This document shows positions 16,136 to 24,593 of a stretch of DNA of 64,000 nucleotides, in pieces. Position 1 is the first letter of the stretch, and each line of letters begins with the position of its first letter. The stretch is from assembly GCA_963844885.1 (NCBI GenBank), contig CAWJQA010000007.1, forward strand, positions 248,001-312,000, given 5' to 3'. Made by a program: the position numbers and the translations under genes. The stretch comes from DATMER01 sp963844885 (GTDB taxonomy: Bacteria > Acidobacteriota > Thermoanaerobaculia > Multivoradales > UBA5704). A model generated the notes under the pieces. That model was not told the origin of the DNA, searched no databases, and was given only the letters and a program-made list of their open reading frames with translations.

Positions 16136-17620
16136 GTGGATTTCGGGTATGACAACGATTTCCGGGTGACCCGCCTCACCGTCGGAAGCACCCCCGCGGT
16201 GACGTTCGGGTACGATCAGGACAGCCTCCTCGTGCAGGCCGGCCCGCTGAGCCTGACCCGCGACTCCCGCAACGGTCTGCTCACCGCGACCACCCTGGAG
16301 CGCGTCACCACAGCGCAGACCTACAACGGTTTCGCCGAGCCCGCCACCTTCGACGCCCGGGTGGATGGGGCGGCGGTCCTCTCCATCCGCTACACCCGCG
16401 ACCGCCTCGGCCGGATCGTCCAGAAGGAGGAGACGGCGGCCGGCACGACGGACAGCTTGGCTTATACGTATGATCTTGCAGGCCGGCTGACCCGTGTGGA
16501 GAAGAACGGTGTTATCCTCACCCGCTACGAGTACGACGGCAACGGGAACCGTCTCCTCCGCGAAGGCCCCGAAGGGATCACCACCGCGGATTACGACGCC
16601 CAGGACCGTCTGCTCCGGTACGGGAATACGGCCTACGCCTACACCGCGGACGGAGATCTGGCGAGCCGGACGCAGGGCGGGCAGACCGTTTCGTATGACT
16701 ACGACGAGCTCGGTAACCTTCGCGGTGTGACGCTGGCGGACGGCATCCGGATCGACTACGTCCTGGACGGCCGGAGCCGGCGGATCGGCAAGAAGGTAAA
16801 CGGCACCCTGGTTCAGGGCTTCCTCTACAAGGATCAGCTCGAGCCGGTGACCGAGCTCAACGGCGCGGGCGGGGTGGTGGCGGTGTTCATCTACGGCAGC
16901 CGTCCCCATGTGCCGGACACGATGCTGAAAGGAGGCAGAACCTACCGGATCGTTACAGACCACCTGGGCAGCCCAAGGGTGGTGATCGACACCGGCACCG
17001 GCGAGATCGTCCAGAGGCTGGACTACGACGAGTACGGCAAAGTCATCCTGGACACGAACCCGCGTTTCCAGCCCTTCGGTTTCGCGGGAGGCCTCTACGA
17101 TCCGCAGACCGGGCTGGTGCGTTTCGGAGCGAGGGATTACGATCCGGAGGTCGGGCGGTGGACGGCGAAGGACCCGATTGGGTTTGGGGGTGGGGATACG
17201 AACTGGTACGGCTATGTCTTGGGTGACCCGGTGAACCTACTTGACAGCACGGGCTTGAGCGCCTACAATAGTTGCCACTGCACTATTTATGTCAAACCGG
17301 AGCTAACAGGCGAAGCACTTCCTCTTTCGCCTGGAATGATGTACCGCGGCAAAGTGGATGGGATAGCCCATCCGGAGCGGCCCGGCCAAGTATTCAAGGT
17401 ACCCACAGATACCGACGTGGTCGCCTTTGACCATGGTGGAGCCATGGGAATTCCTACGACTACTGTGTCCAGCGCCGCTCAATTTATAGAGGGTTGGAGG
17501 GGAGAGGAATTTTTGAAGAAGCTTCACCAAGGGGAGGACAAGAAAAAGTTTGATCATGGATGGGATAATTTGTTCAATGCATCTGAGCAGGACTTTTCTG
17601 GCAAGTGTCCCCTCGACTAG
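16136..17620 (+). CDS. Orphan RHS cassette 3: partial core plus tip
   Basis: RHS-like sequence starts at about 16028 and follows the main gene (10890 to about 12060); GTG 16136 is a nominal start. From about 16380 to 17190 it is nearly or fully identical to the main gene, while its first 350 bases differ more, as after gene conversion. The core ends FGARDYDPEVGRWTAKDP, then DSTGLSAYN opens a 125-aa tip: ALPLSPGMMYRGKVDGI, QVFKVPTDTDVVAFDHGG and KKFDHGWDNLF. The GxxYxGxxDG...KVPxxTDV core matches the tip of cassette 2. No toxin fold recognised. Probably silent donor DNA. Confidence 0.8.
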   Translation: MDFGYDNDFRVTRLTVGSTPAVTFGYDQDSLLVQAGPLSLTRDSRNGLLTATTLERVTTAQTYNGFAEPATFDARVDGAAVLSIRYTRDRLGRIVQKEETAAGTTDSLAYTYDLAGRLTRVEKNGVILTRYEYDGNGNRLLREGPEGITTADYDAQDRLLRYGNTAYAYTADGDLASRTQGGQTVSYDYDELGNLRGVTLADGIRIDYVLDGRSRRIGKKVNGTLVQGFLYKDQLEPVTELNGAGGVVAVFIYGSRPHVPDTMLKGGRTYRIVTDHLGSPRVVIDTGTGEIVQRLDYDEYGKVILDTNPRFQPFGFAGGLYDPQTGLVRFGARDYDPEVGRWTAKDPIGFGGGDTNWYGYVLGDPVNLLDSTGLSAYNSCHCTIYVKPELTGEALPLSPGMMYRGKVDGIAHPERPGQVFKVPTDTDVVAFDHGGAMGIPTTTVSSAAQFIEGWRGEEFLKKLHQGEDKKKFDHGWDNLFNASEQDFSGKCPLD

Positions 17621-17625
17621 CTGCG

Positions 17626-18348
17626 ATGACGAAATCGTTCAAAGTTTTTCTCGCGCTTTTGCTTGGTTTGCCGATCCTTTTGGCAAGTCTCGTCGGGATC
17701 AATTTCTATATTATCTCTCGATTGTTGCACATTGATTCCGACGTTCTTTCTGGTGCCGAGAGTCAGTTTGTGCATGTGGCCAAGCCGCTGGTTCTCAAAG
17801 TGGATGAGAATGAGAACTTGAGAGAAGCAGCTCAAGAGTTGGTTGCACTGCTTGGCGTAAAGCGCCAACCCCTTCCAAGTAGCCATCCGCTTTTAATTGA
17901 TATCTTGTGGGTCCAGCGCGCCAATCCCTATCCTCCACTGCTAGCGGAGGTCAGCGAAGGATATCGGCAGCAGTTGGGTTACTGTTCCTTCGGCTATCTC
18001 GGCGTGGATGGGCGATACCATCAGATCACTCTGTACGTGGGAGAGTCAGACACCCTGCCTACATTTCTGGTCAAGAAGGTTCGTGGAGGATCGACCCTGT
18101 GGGGAGACTACTTTACGCAGTATCTATTTCTTCTCTCGAGGGAAACCGAGTTGATAGACAAAAATGGTCAGCCGAATCAGCCAGAGATCGATGCGATCGA
18201 GTGGGGTTCCTTTCGCGGCGGGAGTTACGATGGCTTCGAAGAGATCTTCGGCAACGCTGCCGCTACGCTTGCGGAGCTTCTTGTGATCGGGGTGGTGGGA
18301 GTGGTCGTGTTCGCCAGGAGGCGCCGGAGGAGCTCGATTGAACCATAG
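17626..18348 (+). CDS. Membrane-anchored protein, candidate immunity for RHS tip 3
   Basis: A 240-aa protein starting 5 bases after cassette 3. Residues 5-35 form one span (FLALLLGLPILLASLVGINF), then a large soluble middle (DGRYHQITLYVGESDTLPTF) and a C-terminal span LAELLVIGVVGVVVFARRRR with a basic tail. The two-anchor design places the soluble domain on one side of the membrane. A copy of its 3' end is found at 15622, so the family occurred at least twice. Role inferred from position. Confidence 0.65.
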   Translation: MTKSFKVFLALLLGLPILLASLVGINFYIISRLLHIDSDVLSGAESQFVHVAKPLVLKVDENENLREAAQELVALLGVKRQPLPSSHPLLIDILWVQRANPYPPLLAEVSEGYRQQLGYCSFGYLGVDGRYHQITLYVGESDTLPTFLVKKVRGGSTLWGDYFTQYLFLLSRETELIDKNGQPNQPEIDAIEWGSFRGGSYDGFEEIFGNAAATLAELLVIGVVGVVVFARRRRRSSIEP

Positions 18349-18375
18349 ACCAACGACACTTGCCTAACTAACAGG

Positions 18376-18459
18376 CACCCTGACTGGGAGCTTCCAGGGC
18401 CACTACCTCAGCGTGGTTCACGGTTAGTGCCAATGCCTCAGAACTGCCAGTGTATGTGA
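18376..18459 (+). pseudogene. C-terminal end of a lost RHS tip
   Basis: Frame HPDWELPGPLPQRG...PQNCQCM, stop at 18457-18459. This aligns with EWGIPGPLPERG...PQCNTCG, the end of the cassette 2 tip. The upstream part of the toxin is gone. It sits 3 bases before the immunity-like gene at 18463, as in cassette 2. Confidence 0.6.
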
Positions 18460-18462
18460 GGT

Positions 18463-18894
18463 ATGTCCGTGCTTGACCTTCAAGATTTTTTGAAAACCGT
18501 CTCCGCTGCCCGATACTTTCCGGGAGATCCGCCTTTTTTTGAGTCAGTGGCTATGCTATCGCTGCCGGCTCTTCTTTTCGTCGTCTTACTTCTACTGGTC
18601 TCCTGCGGCTTGACAATGGTTCCATCTCTTCGAAGGTTTGGGCGCCTTACGAGGATGGTGCTTATGCTACCCCTGGCCATCTTTGGGTGTGCGCTTCTTG
18701 GCGCCTGCTCCGGTATTGTGTCACGTCACTTTGGTGAATGGGCCAAGCTGAAGAAAATGCTTCAGATTCAGAGTGCCCGAATTGAAGAGCGCATCAAGAG
18801 CCCTGGAGGGAGTACGACGGCAATGGGAACCGTCTCCTCCGCGAAGGCCCCGAGGGGATCACAACCGCGGACTACGATGCCCAGGACCGTCTGA
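18463..18894 (+). pseudogene. Truncated YFPGDPP-type membrane gene, 3' part replaced by RHS DNA
   Basis: Starts MSVLDLQDFL and runs YFPGDPPFFES, two hydrophobic spans (LSLPALLFVVLLLLVSCGLT; MLPLAIFGCALLGACSGIV), VSRHFGEWAKLK, matching the 14428 protein. From about 18810 the frame enters RHS core sequence read out of frame, so the natural C-terminal 60 or so residues are lost. It shows that RHS core DNA recombined into an immunity-type gene. Confidence 0.65.
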
Positions 18895-19687
18895 CGGGGA
18901 TACGACCTACGCCTATACCGTGAACGGCGACTTGGCGAGCCGGACGCAGGGCGGGCAGACCGTCTCCTACGACTATGACGAGCTCGGCAACCTCCGCGAT
19001 GTGACGCTGGCGGACGGCATCCGGATCGACTACGTTCTGGACGGCCGGAGCCGGCGGATCGGCAAGAAGGTGAACGACACCCTGGTGCAGGGCTTCCTCT
19101 ACAAGGATCAGCTCGAACCGGTGGCCGAGCTCAACGGCGCGGGCGGGGTGGTGGCGGTATTCCTCTACGGCAGCCGCCCTCACGTGCCGGATGCGATGCT
19201 GAAAGGAGGCCGGACCTACCGGATCGTTACAGACCACCTGGGCAGCCCGAGGCTGGTGATCGACACCGGCACCGGCGAGATCGTCCAGAGGCTGGACTAC
19301 GACGAGTACGGCAAAGTCATTCTGGACACCAACCCGCGTTTCCAGCCCTTCGGCTTCGCGGGAGGCCTCTACGATCCGCAGACCGGGCTGGTGCGTTTCG
19401 GAGCGAGGGATTACGATCCGGAGGTCGGGCGGTGGACGGCGAAGGATCCGATCAATAGAATTGATCCATCGGGCCTGAGCTGGAAAACCGCAGCTTGGTG
19501 CTTTGCCGGAGGAGCAGTAGCGGGTGCGGTAGGAGTAGTCGTTGTGGGTGCGCTGGCGGTAGGAGCGGTTGTTACTCTCGGCGCTCCCGTTGCCGCCGTC
19601 ACATTGGGAGGACGATCTCGGCGAGGCACGATGGATAAGAAACTCACCGTTTATTCAAATTCCGCGCCAAGACCTGGCTGGTCTTGA
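18810..19687 (+). pseudogene. Orphan RHS cassette 4, frameshifted and internally deleted
   Basis: RHS core homology starts inside the EYDGNGN repeat. Near 18892 seven bases present in the other copies (CTCCGGT) are missing, which shifts the frame; the RHS frame is resumed at DTTYAYTVNGDLASR. Near 19450 the stretch between WTAKDPI and DPSGL is shortened by about 18 codons. The tip is short: WKTAAWCFAGGAVAGAVGVV and a second hydrophobic stretch, ending at 19687 with no immunity gene after it. A dead cassette. Its core sequence matches cassette 2 variants (PDAMLKGG, SPRLVIDTG) more than 1 and 3. Confidence 0.75.
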
Positions 19688-19919
19688 CGCGGTCATTCTG
19701 CGGGATACAGGGGGCCTGGTTCGGCGAGAAAAGCTCCGTCAGCGGCGCTTCTGTCCGGCGAGGTCAAGTCGAATGGTGGATACCCTGATACTCGGAGACT
19801 CTCCAGGCCATCACCCGTGCCCTCTTTTGCCCCTTTCCCGGCACTTTGTAGAGGAGGAGGCGCCTTGCCCGCCAACCGGCCGGCGTGGGCAGTCTCCTCC
19901 ACTTGAAAGGAGCCTGTGC
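19688..19919. other. Spacer before small secreted protein
   Basis: No gene seen. It ends in GAAAGGAGCC, a strong ribosome site for ATG 19920. Contains GC-rich imperfect palindromes (CGCCAACCGGCCGGCG) that may form leader structure. Confidence 0.4.
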
Positions 19920-20117
19920 ATGAATTCCAGTCGTCCCGCTCGTCTCTTCCTCGTCTGCCTGATCGCGGCAACCCTCGTCGGTCCGGCCTGGGAATCGCCC
20001 AAGGGGCGCGACGCTTCCGCGAACGGCTTGCTGAACCGGTTCTGGAGTGCCTTGACCGCCATCTGGGCTGAGGCCGGCTGCGGGATCGATCCCAACGGCA
20101 GTTGTGGGGGAAACTGA
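19920..20117 (+). CDS. Small secreted protein with one CGIDPNGSC motif
   Basis: A 65-aa protein with a signal peptide (RLFLVCLIAATLVGPAW), a short linker, the amphipathic piece LLNRFWSALTAIWAEAG and the end CGIDPNGSCGGN. Ribosome site GAAAGGAG lies 7 bases upstream. It is a paralogue of the 3254 protein, which ends in the same way and has the motif twice; the pattern (signal peptide, tryptophan-bearing helix, CG(I/L)DPxGxC) is shared although the rest differs. Likely exported and disulfide-closed or modified. Role unknown. Confidence 0.75.
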   Translation: MNSSRPARLFLVCLIAATLVGPAWESPKGRDASANGLLNRFWSALTAIWAEAGCGIDPNGSCGGN

Positions 20118-20196
20118 CCCGGGAACGTTTCAGGAGTGCGTGCGAAGGCCCGGGCCGGTCCGGGCCTTCACACGCTTTGAAGATGATGCCCTTGAA

Positions 20197-22479
20197 TCAC
20201 AGCACCAGGGCGTACCCGATCTTGAAGAACAGCGTCCGGTCCGACCTTGTCAGATCGATCGTCTGCTCCGCCAGTTCCGTGCCGGACGAATTGTCCGAGT
20301 AGCCCAGGAAGAGCACCGTCTGCGGGTTCAGCTTGTAGGAGAAGAGGAGCTGCGTGAAGAGATGCTCCTCGCCGGCCGGCACCGGGTCGATGTACAGGCT
20401 CGGGTTCCGCGTCAGATCCTCGTATTGGAGGATCGCCCGCACGAAGGTCCGGATGTTGAGCTGGTAGATGGTCTTGAGCTGGGTGAGGTTCGCCACGATG
20501 AGGCGTCCGCCTTCCACGTCGAGGCGCTGGAACGTGTGGTCGAGACCGAGCTGGAGACGCGGGCCCACGTTCCAGGTGACGCTCGGCGTCAGCTCGATCC
20601 GGTCCGCCGGGCGGGTGTTGGCGAGGTCGATCGTCTCGGAGGCGCTCCCTTGCACCTGCAGGCTGAGCCCGCCGGTCGGCCGCAGCTCGGCGCTGGCGTA
20701 TACGAAGTTGCCCTCGAAAGGCACCCCTTTCCAGGTACGCTTCCGGTGGCCCACGTCCAGGAAATAGAAGGACTGCAGCGGACCGCCCACGCCGATCCAG
20801 GCTTCCAGCTCGTCCTCCAGAAGCACGCCGTTCGAGTCTTCGCTCCGGTTCCAGTCCGTCCCGGCGACGAAGCGGGTGTACCAGTCGCCGGTATCCCCCC
20901 ACCAGCGCCGCTCCAGGCCGGCGAGCTTCATCGAGTAGCCGACCTGCGGCAGGAACCCCAGATCCGCCCGGAAGCCGGGATCGATGTCCTCGTAACGTCC
21001 ATACCAGTTCCAGTTGCGCGAGTCGTGGGCGTACCCGGCCCGGACCGCGCGGCCGTCGAACGAGCCCTGCGGCAGCCCGTTCGCGCCGGCGAAGGCGACA
21101 GGGTACTCGGTCCGCGACTCCAGAACCTGCACCCGCACCCGGTCGGTCGACGTCGGCCGCCAGAGGCCGTCCGCGCCGTAGACGCTGTTGCGGTAGCCTT
21201 CTCCCTCGCGGTGGGTCACCAGGATTCCGGCGTCGGACGTGTCGCCGAGGTCGCGCCGGTAGCGCAGGACCGCGTCGGTGGTCGCCAGGCCGAGCGAGGC
21301 GGAGCTGGAGCTCTGGCTGCCCGGCAGGAGGAGGTTGGACACTTCGTCCTCGGCCACGAAAACGCCGATCCCGTTCCTTCCCTCCTTGCCGGTCAGCTTG
21401 ACCCCCCAGGACGGGTCCGCGACCGTGCGGGTGTGGACCACGTTCAGGTAGGACTGGAAGTAGTCGGAGCCCTCCAGGAAGAACGGCCGCTTCTCGGGGA
21501 AGAACAGGGCGAACTGGGTGTTGACGTCGAGCTGCGCGGCGTCGGCCTCCACCTGGGAGAAGTCGGGATTCACGGCGCTGGAGAAGGTGAGGTTCGGTGT
21601 GATCCCCCAGCGTGCGGTGAGGCCCAGATCGGCCTCGGGGCTGCCGTTCGCCAGCGGACCGCCGGGGAAACCCTGCCGCACGTCGGTGCGATGGCCGGTC
21701 ACGGTCGGGTCGAATTCGATGTTGCGCCCTGGAGTTGCGCCTGCGAAGCCGGTGACCTTCGGAACTTGGCAGAGCAGGCAGTTGTCGTTCGGATCCACAT
21801 TGACGCCGAGGATCTGGTGGCGCAGGCTGCGCGGGTAGGAGCGGAACGGGGTGAGGCCCCACGTCTGCTCCCCCTCGGTGCGCTGGAAGCGCAGCGAGCT
21901 GAACGGAATGGCCATCTCGACCACGTAGCCCTGGCGGTCGATCTTCCCGGCCGAGCTCCAGATGGCGTCCCAGGCCGCGTTCTCCCCCTCTTCCGAGGAG
22001 ACCTCGTTGAGCGTCAGGTCCATCTGCACTCCGAGCGGATTCACGAAGAACTCGTAGCCGTTGCGCTCGTCGTTGAAGGTGTCGACCATGATGCCCACGA
22101 AGTCGTCCCGGAACGGCGTGTCGCGGTCCGAGAGGTGGGCGCGGATGGCCTCCGGCTGCGGATCGTTCGCCTGGAACGCGATGTAGAGGTTGTCATCGTC
22201 GTAGGTGAGATAGGCGACCGTGCTTACCGGCGCCGGGACGTTCTTGCCCGGGTCGATCTCGTTGTTGAGGTCCAGGACCAGCCCGCGCGCCCAGACCTTT
22301 TCGTCCAGCACACCGTCGACGCGGATGGGAGCGTCGGCCCGGGGGATGCGGTAGTGGACCTTCGTCCGGCCGTTGACCACGATCTCCTCGTACGGAGTCG
22401 GAGCCGGAGCGGCCAGGAGCGGGGAGCTGAGCAGGGTGAGCAGCAGTGCGGCCTGCGCGAATCGACGGGCACAAGGCAT
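20197..22479 (-). CDS. DUF5916 family protein with CBM9-like N-terminal domain
   Basis: A 760-aa exported protein. Signal peptide at 1-23 (FAQAALLLTLLSSPLLA). Residues about 45-215 form a CBM9-like sandwich (IRVDGVLDEKVWARG, VAYLTYDDDNLYIAFQANDP, DDFVGIMVDTF, NAAWDAIW). The rest has the DUF5916 signatures: NPDFSQVEADAAQLDVNTQF then FFPEKRPFFLEGSDYF, and alternating beta strands to the end (LFFKIGYALVL), suggesting an outer-membrane barrel. The family is abundant in acidobacteria and Bacteroidetes and often linked to uptake or proteolysis; its biochemical role is not established. Two scraps of related gene ends occur at 603 and 5167, showing past paralogues. Confidence 0.88.
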   Translation of the reverse strand: MPCARRFAQAALLLTLLSSPLLAAPAPTPYEEIVVNGRTKVHYRIPRADAPIRVDGVLDEKVWARGLVLDLNNEIDPGKNVPAPVSTVAYLTYDDDNLYIAFQANDPQPEAIRAHLSDRDTPFRDDFVGIMVDTFNDERNGYEFFVNPLGVQMDLTLNEVSSEEGENAAWDAIWSSAGKIDRQGYVVEMAIPFSSLRFQRTEGEQTWGLTPFRSYPRSLRHQILGVNVDPNDNCLLCQVPKVTGFAGATPGRNIEFDPTVTGHRTDVRQGFPGGPLANGSPEADLGLTARWGITPNLTFSSAVNPDFSQVEADAAQLDVNTQFALFFPEKRPFFLEGSDYFQSYLNVVHTRTVADPSWGVKLTGKEGRNGIGVFVAEDEVSNLLLPGSQSSSSASLGLATTDAVLRYRRDLGDTSDAGILVTHREGEGYRNSVYGADGLWRPTSTDRVRVQVLESRTEYPVAFAGANGLPQGSFDGRAVRAGYAHDSRNWNWYGRYEDIDPGFRADLGFLPQVGYSMKLAGLERRWWGDTGDWYTRFVAGTDWNRSEDSNGVLLEDELEAWIGVGGPLQSFYFLDVGHRKRTWKGVPFEGNFVYASAELRPTGGLSLQVQGSASETIDLANTRPADRIELTPSVTWNVGPRLQLGLDHTFQRLDVEGGRLIVANLTQLKTIYQLNIRTFVRAILQYEDLTRNPSLYIDPVPAGEEHLFTQLLFSYKLNPQTVLFLGYSDNSSGTELAEQTIDLTRSDRTLFFKIGYALVL

Positions 22480-22538
22480 GGGACTACCCTCCAGAAACGA
22501 GAGAAACTACGGACGGAGGGACGATTTGTTTCCGGCGT

Positions 22539-23486
22539 TCAGGCTTGGCGGGTCCGGCGCGCCCCCCGGGAGGCATCGCGCCGGGCGCGGAGGAGCTCGG
22601 GGAGATGCTCCTGGATCCACGCGTTGGCCCGGCCGAGCTGGCGGAACAGGCGCTCGCGGCGGCGGAACTCGGGCGTATGGAAGAAGCGGCGCCCGTCGTG
22701 GATCTCGGGCGGCAGGTCGGCGTGGAGCAGCTCGTGGTGGACCACGGCCTCGACCACGAAGCGGGGGACGCTGGGGTCGTCCAGCACCCGGTGGATGCGG
22801 ATGAGGTTGTCTTCGTAGGAATAGCTGCCGAGCTGGAGGCTCGCCGACCGGCCGCGGCGGCAACGGTGGCCGGAGGTGCCGGTCGACGACCGTCCCCAGG
22901 TGATCTCCGCGGAGAGCCGGCCGTCGAAGTAGCGGCGGTTGAGGTCGTCAACCACCTCGCGCAGATCGAGGGTGGCGCCCACGGGGCGGAGGACCACCCG
23001 GCGGCGGGCGCCGCTCCCGCGATGGTTGGAGAAGTGCTCGCGGATGGTGACGAGAGCCTGCCGGGCGCGCTCGCTCCCCTTCTTGCTCTCCACGAACTCG
23101 GCGACGGCGCGCACGACCTCCTCGGGGGCCTCCAGGAACGAGCGGTGGATGCGCAGCTCCAGCCGGGCGCGGTCCGTGGCCGGCCGGACGCTCAGGATGG
23201 TGCGGCGGTTGTCGGTGACTTTGAGATCCCGGAGCCGCCCCGCGGCATAGCGGTTGAGCCGGCGGAGCAGGTCGAGGCGGGTGGCTTCCGGATTGGGCAC
23301 CAGCCGCGGGCGGACGGGCGGCGCCTCCGGGACGACCGGGGCGACCGGGACGGCGGGGTTGCCGAACAGCTCGAGCTGCACGGGTCGGCGGACGGCCCGG
23401 GGCTGTTCCCGCACCTGTTCCCGGGATCGGGGGAGCGGCTGGGCTGAGGCTCTCATCGTTCGTTCGACGGGGTCGTGCCCGCTCAT
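22539..23486 (-). CDS. SprT-like zinc metalloprotease domain protein
   Basis: A 315-aa cytoplasmic protein. The C-terminal half carries LNRRYFDGRLSAEITWG, a hallmark of SprT-like domains, and the zinc motif VVHHELLHADLPP (HExxH form, HELLH), followed by FHTPEFRRRERLF. An N-terminal Pro/Arg-rich segment (1-70) is low complexity; residues 70-170 resemble the upstream half of the same family (RLELRIHRSFLEAPEEVVRA). SprT/Spartan-like enzymes cleave DNA-protein cross-links, but many bacterial relatives are uncharacterised. It lies 59 bases upstream of (after) DUF5916 on the same strand and may share a transcript with it and with the MBL gene at 23502. Confidence 0.8.
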   Translation of the reverse strand: MSGHDPVERTMRASAQPLPRSREQVREQPRAVRRPVQLELFGNPAVPVAPVVPEAPPVRPRLVPNPEATRLDLLRRLNRYAAGRLRDLKVTDNRRTILSVRPATDRARLELRIHRSFLEAPEEVVRAVAEFVESKKGSERARQALVTIREHFSNHRGSGARRRVVLRPVGATLDLREVVDDLNRRYFDGRLSAEITWGRSSTGTSGHRCRRGRSASLQLGSYSYEDNLIRIHRVLDDPSVPRFVVEAVVHHELLHADLPPEIHDGRRFFHTPEFRRRERLFRQLGRANAWIQEHLPELLRARRDASRGARRTRQA

Positions 23487-23501
23487 GGGGTCAGGGCACT
23501 C

Positions 23502-24461
23502 TCACTCTAGCACAGGGATCCAGCGCTCTCCGACGGCCAGGATGTGGACGCGTCCGCGGCCGGCCCGCTCCTCCTCCAGGATCTGCTCGAGAGCGCGAGG
23601 TGCCAGATCGGCGGGCTCGTCCGTCAGATCGAAGGTCCCCCAGTGCATGGGAATCATGTGGCGGGCGCCGAGGTCGAGGAAGGCCTGCCAGGCTTCCCGG
23701 GGGTCGGTGTGCTGGTATTTCATGAACCACCGCGGCTCGTAGGCGCCGATCGGCAGGAAGGCGACGTCGATGGGAGCGAAGCGCCGGCCGATCTCGGCGA
23801 AGCCGTGGAAGTAGCCGGAGTCGCCCGCGAAGTAGTAGCGCCGGGTCCCGTTGTCGAGGAGCCACGAGCACCAGAGGGTGGAATGCCGTGCCATGCCGAG
23901 CCGGTTGGACCAGTGCTGGGCCGGCAGGCAGGTGAGGGTCCAGCGGCCGTGGCGGACACTCTGCCACCAGTCGAGCTCGGTGACCTGCCGCGGGCCGCGG
24001 GCCGCGAGCCACTTCCCGAGCCCCAGGGGAGCGAACCAGGGGATGGACCGGGGGAGCTGCCGGACGGTCCAGTCGTCCAGGTGGTCGTAGTGGTTGTGGG
24101 AGAGAACCACGAAGGCGTCCGGAGGCACCGCGGAGATCGGGATGCCCGGCGGGCTGAGCCGGCGAGGCACCAGAGCGCGAGCCCCCCAGTGCGGATCCGT
24201 GAGGAAGACCTCTCCTTCATCCTGGACCGCGAACGTCGAATGCCCCACCCAGGTGACCGATGTCGGCTGATTCCGGTCCTTGAAGTACCCTCCGTCGTTG
24301 GCCACCACCGGGATATGGAGCGGAGCCCGCCGGTCATAGGGAGCCCTGCCGGCGAGCTTCCACCGCAGGAGGTCGCTGAACCGGACCTGGAACCGTCCCC
24401 AGGGGTTGAAGAACCGGCCGTCGGCGTAATGGGGAGCGTAGAGAAGGTCGTCGGATGTCAG
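23502..24461 (-). CDS. MBL-fold metal-dependent hydrolase (UlaG/NAPE-PLD-like)
   Basis: Metallo-beta-lactamase fold hydrolase. Motifs: VTWVGHSTF, VVLSHNHYDHLDD (HxHxDH metal site), LPAQHWSNR, YYFAGDSGYFHGF, and FLPIGAY with MIPMHWGTFDL. Family members hydrolyse phosphodiester or lactone bonds; substrate unknown. The first usual start codon is GTG 24308, but clear family sequence continues upstream (FFNPWGRFQVRFSDLLRWKL), and the only plausible initiator before the in-frame stop is CTG 24461 with AAAGG about 10 bases before it. I give the long form, 319 aa; a short form of 269 aa would lack the usual N-terminal region. Confidence 0.82.
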   Translation of the reverse strand: MTSDDLLYAPHYADGRFFNPWGRFQVRFSDLLRWKLAGRAPYDRRAPLHIPVVANDGGYFKDRNQPTSVTWVGHSTFAVQDEGEVFLTDPHWGARALVPRRLSPPGIPISAVPPDAFVVLSHNHYDHLDDWTVRQLPRSIPWFAPLGLGKWLAARGPRQVTELDWWQSVRHGRWTLTCLPAQHWSNRLGMARHSTLWCSWLLDNGTRRYYFAGDSGYFHGFAEIGRRFAPIDVAFLPIGAYEPRWFMKYQHTDPREAWQAFLDLGARHMIPMHWGTFDLTDEPADLAPRALEQILEEERAGRGRVHILAVGERWIPVLE

Positions 24462-24593
24462 CGGACGGCACCTTTCAGGAAGCGCTCCCTTCCAGGGGTA
24501 GTCATCGTCGCCACTACTTTACGCGATGGCGAGGCTCAGCGATGCATCCGCGGAGTAGGTCGAGGTGGCCTATCATCTGCATAGGAGGCGTCG

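Noticed and set aside
18773..18890. N-terminal part of the 18773-19687 frame as a true protein start
   Set aside because: It is RHS core and immunity-gene DNA read out of frame before the frameshift; real RHS reading resumes only after it.
20104..22818. 904-codon open frame on the + strand opposite the DUF5916 gene
   Set aside because: Low-complexity Arg/Val/Glu composition from GC-rich antisense DNA; the minus-strand frame has signal peptide and family motifs.
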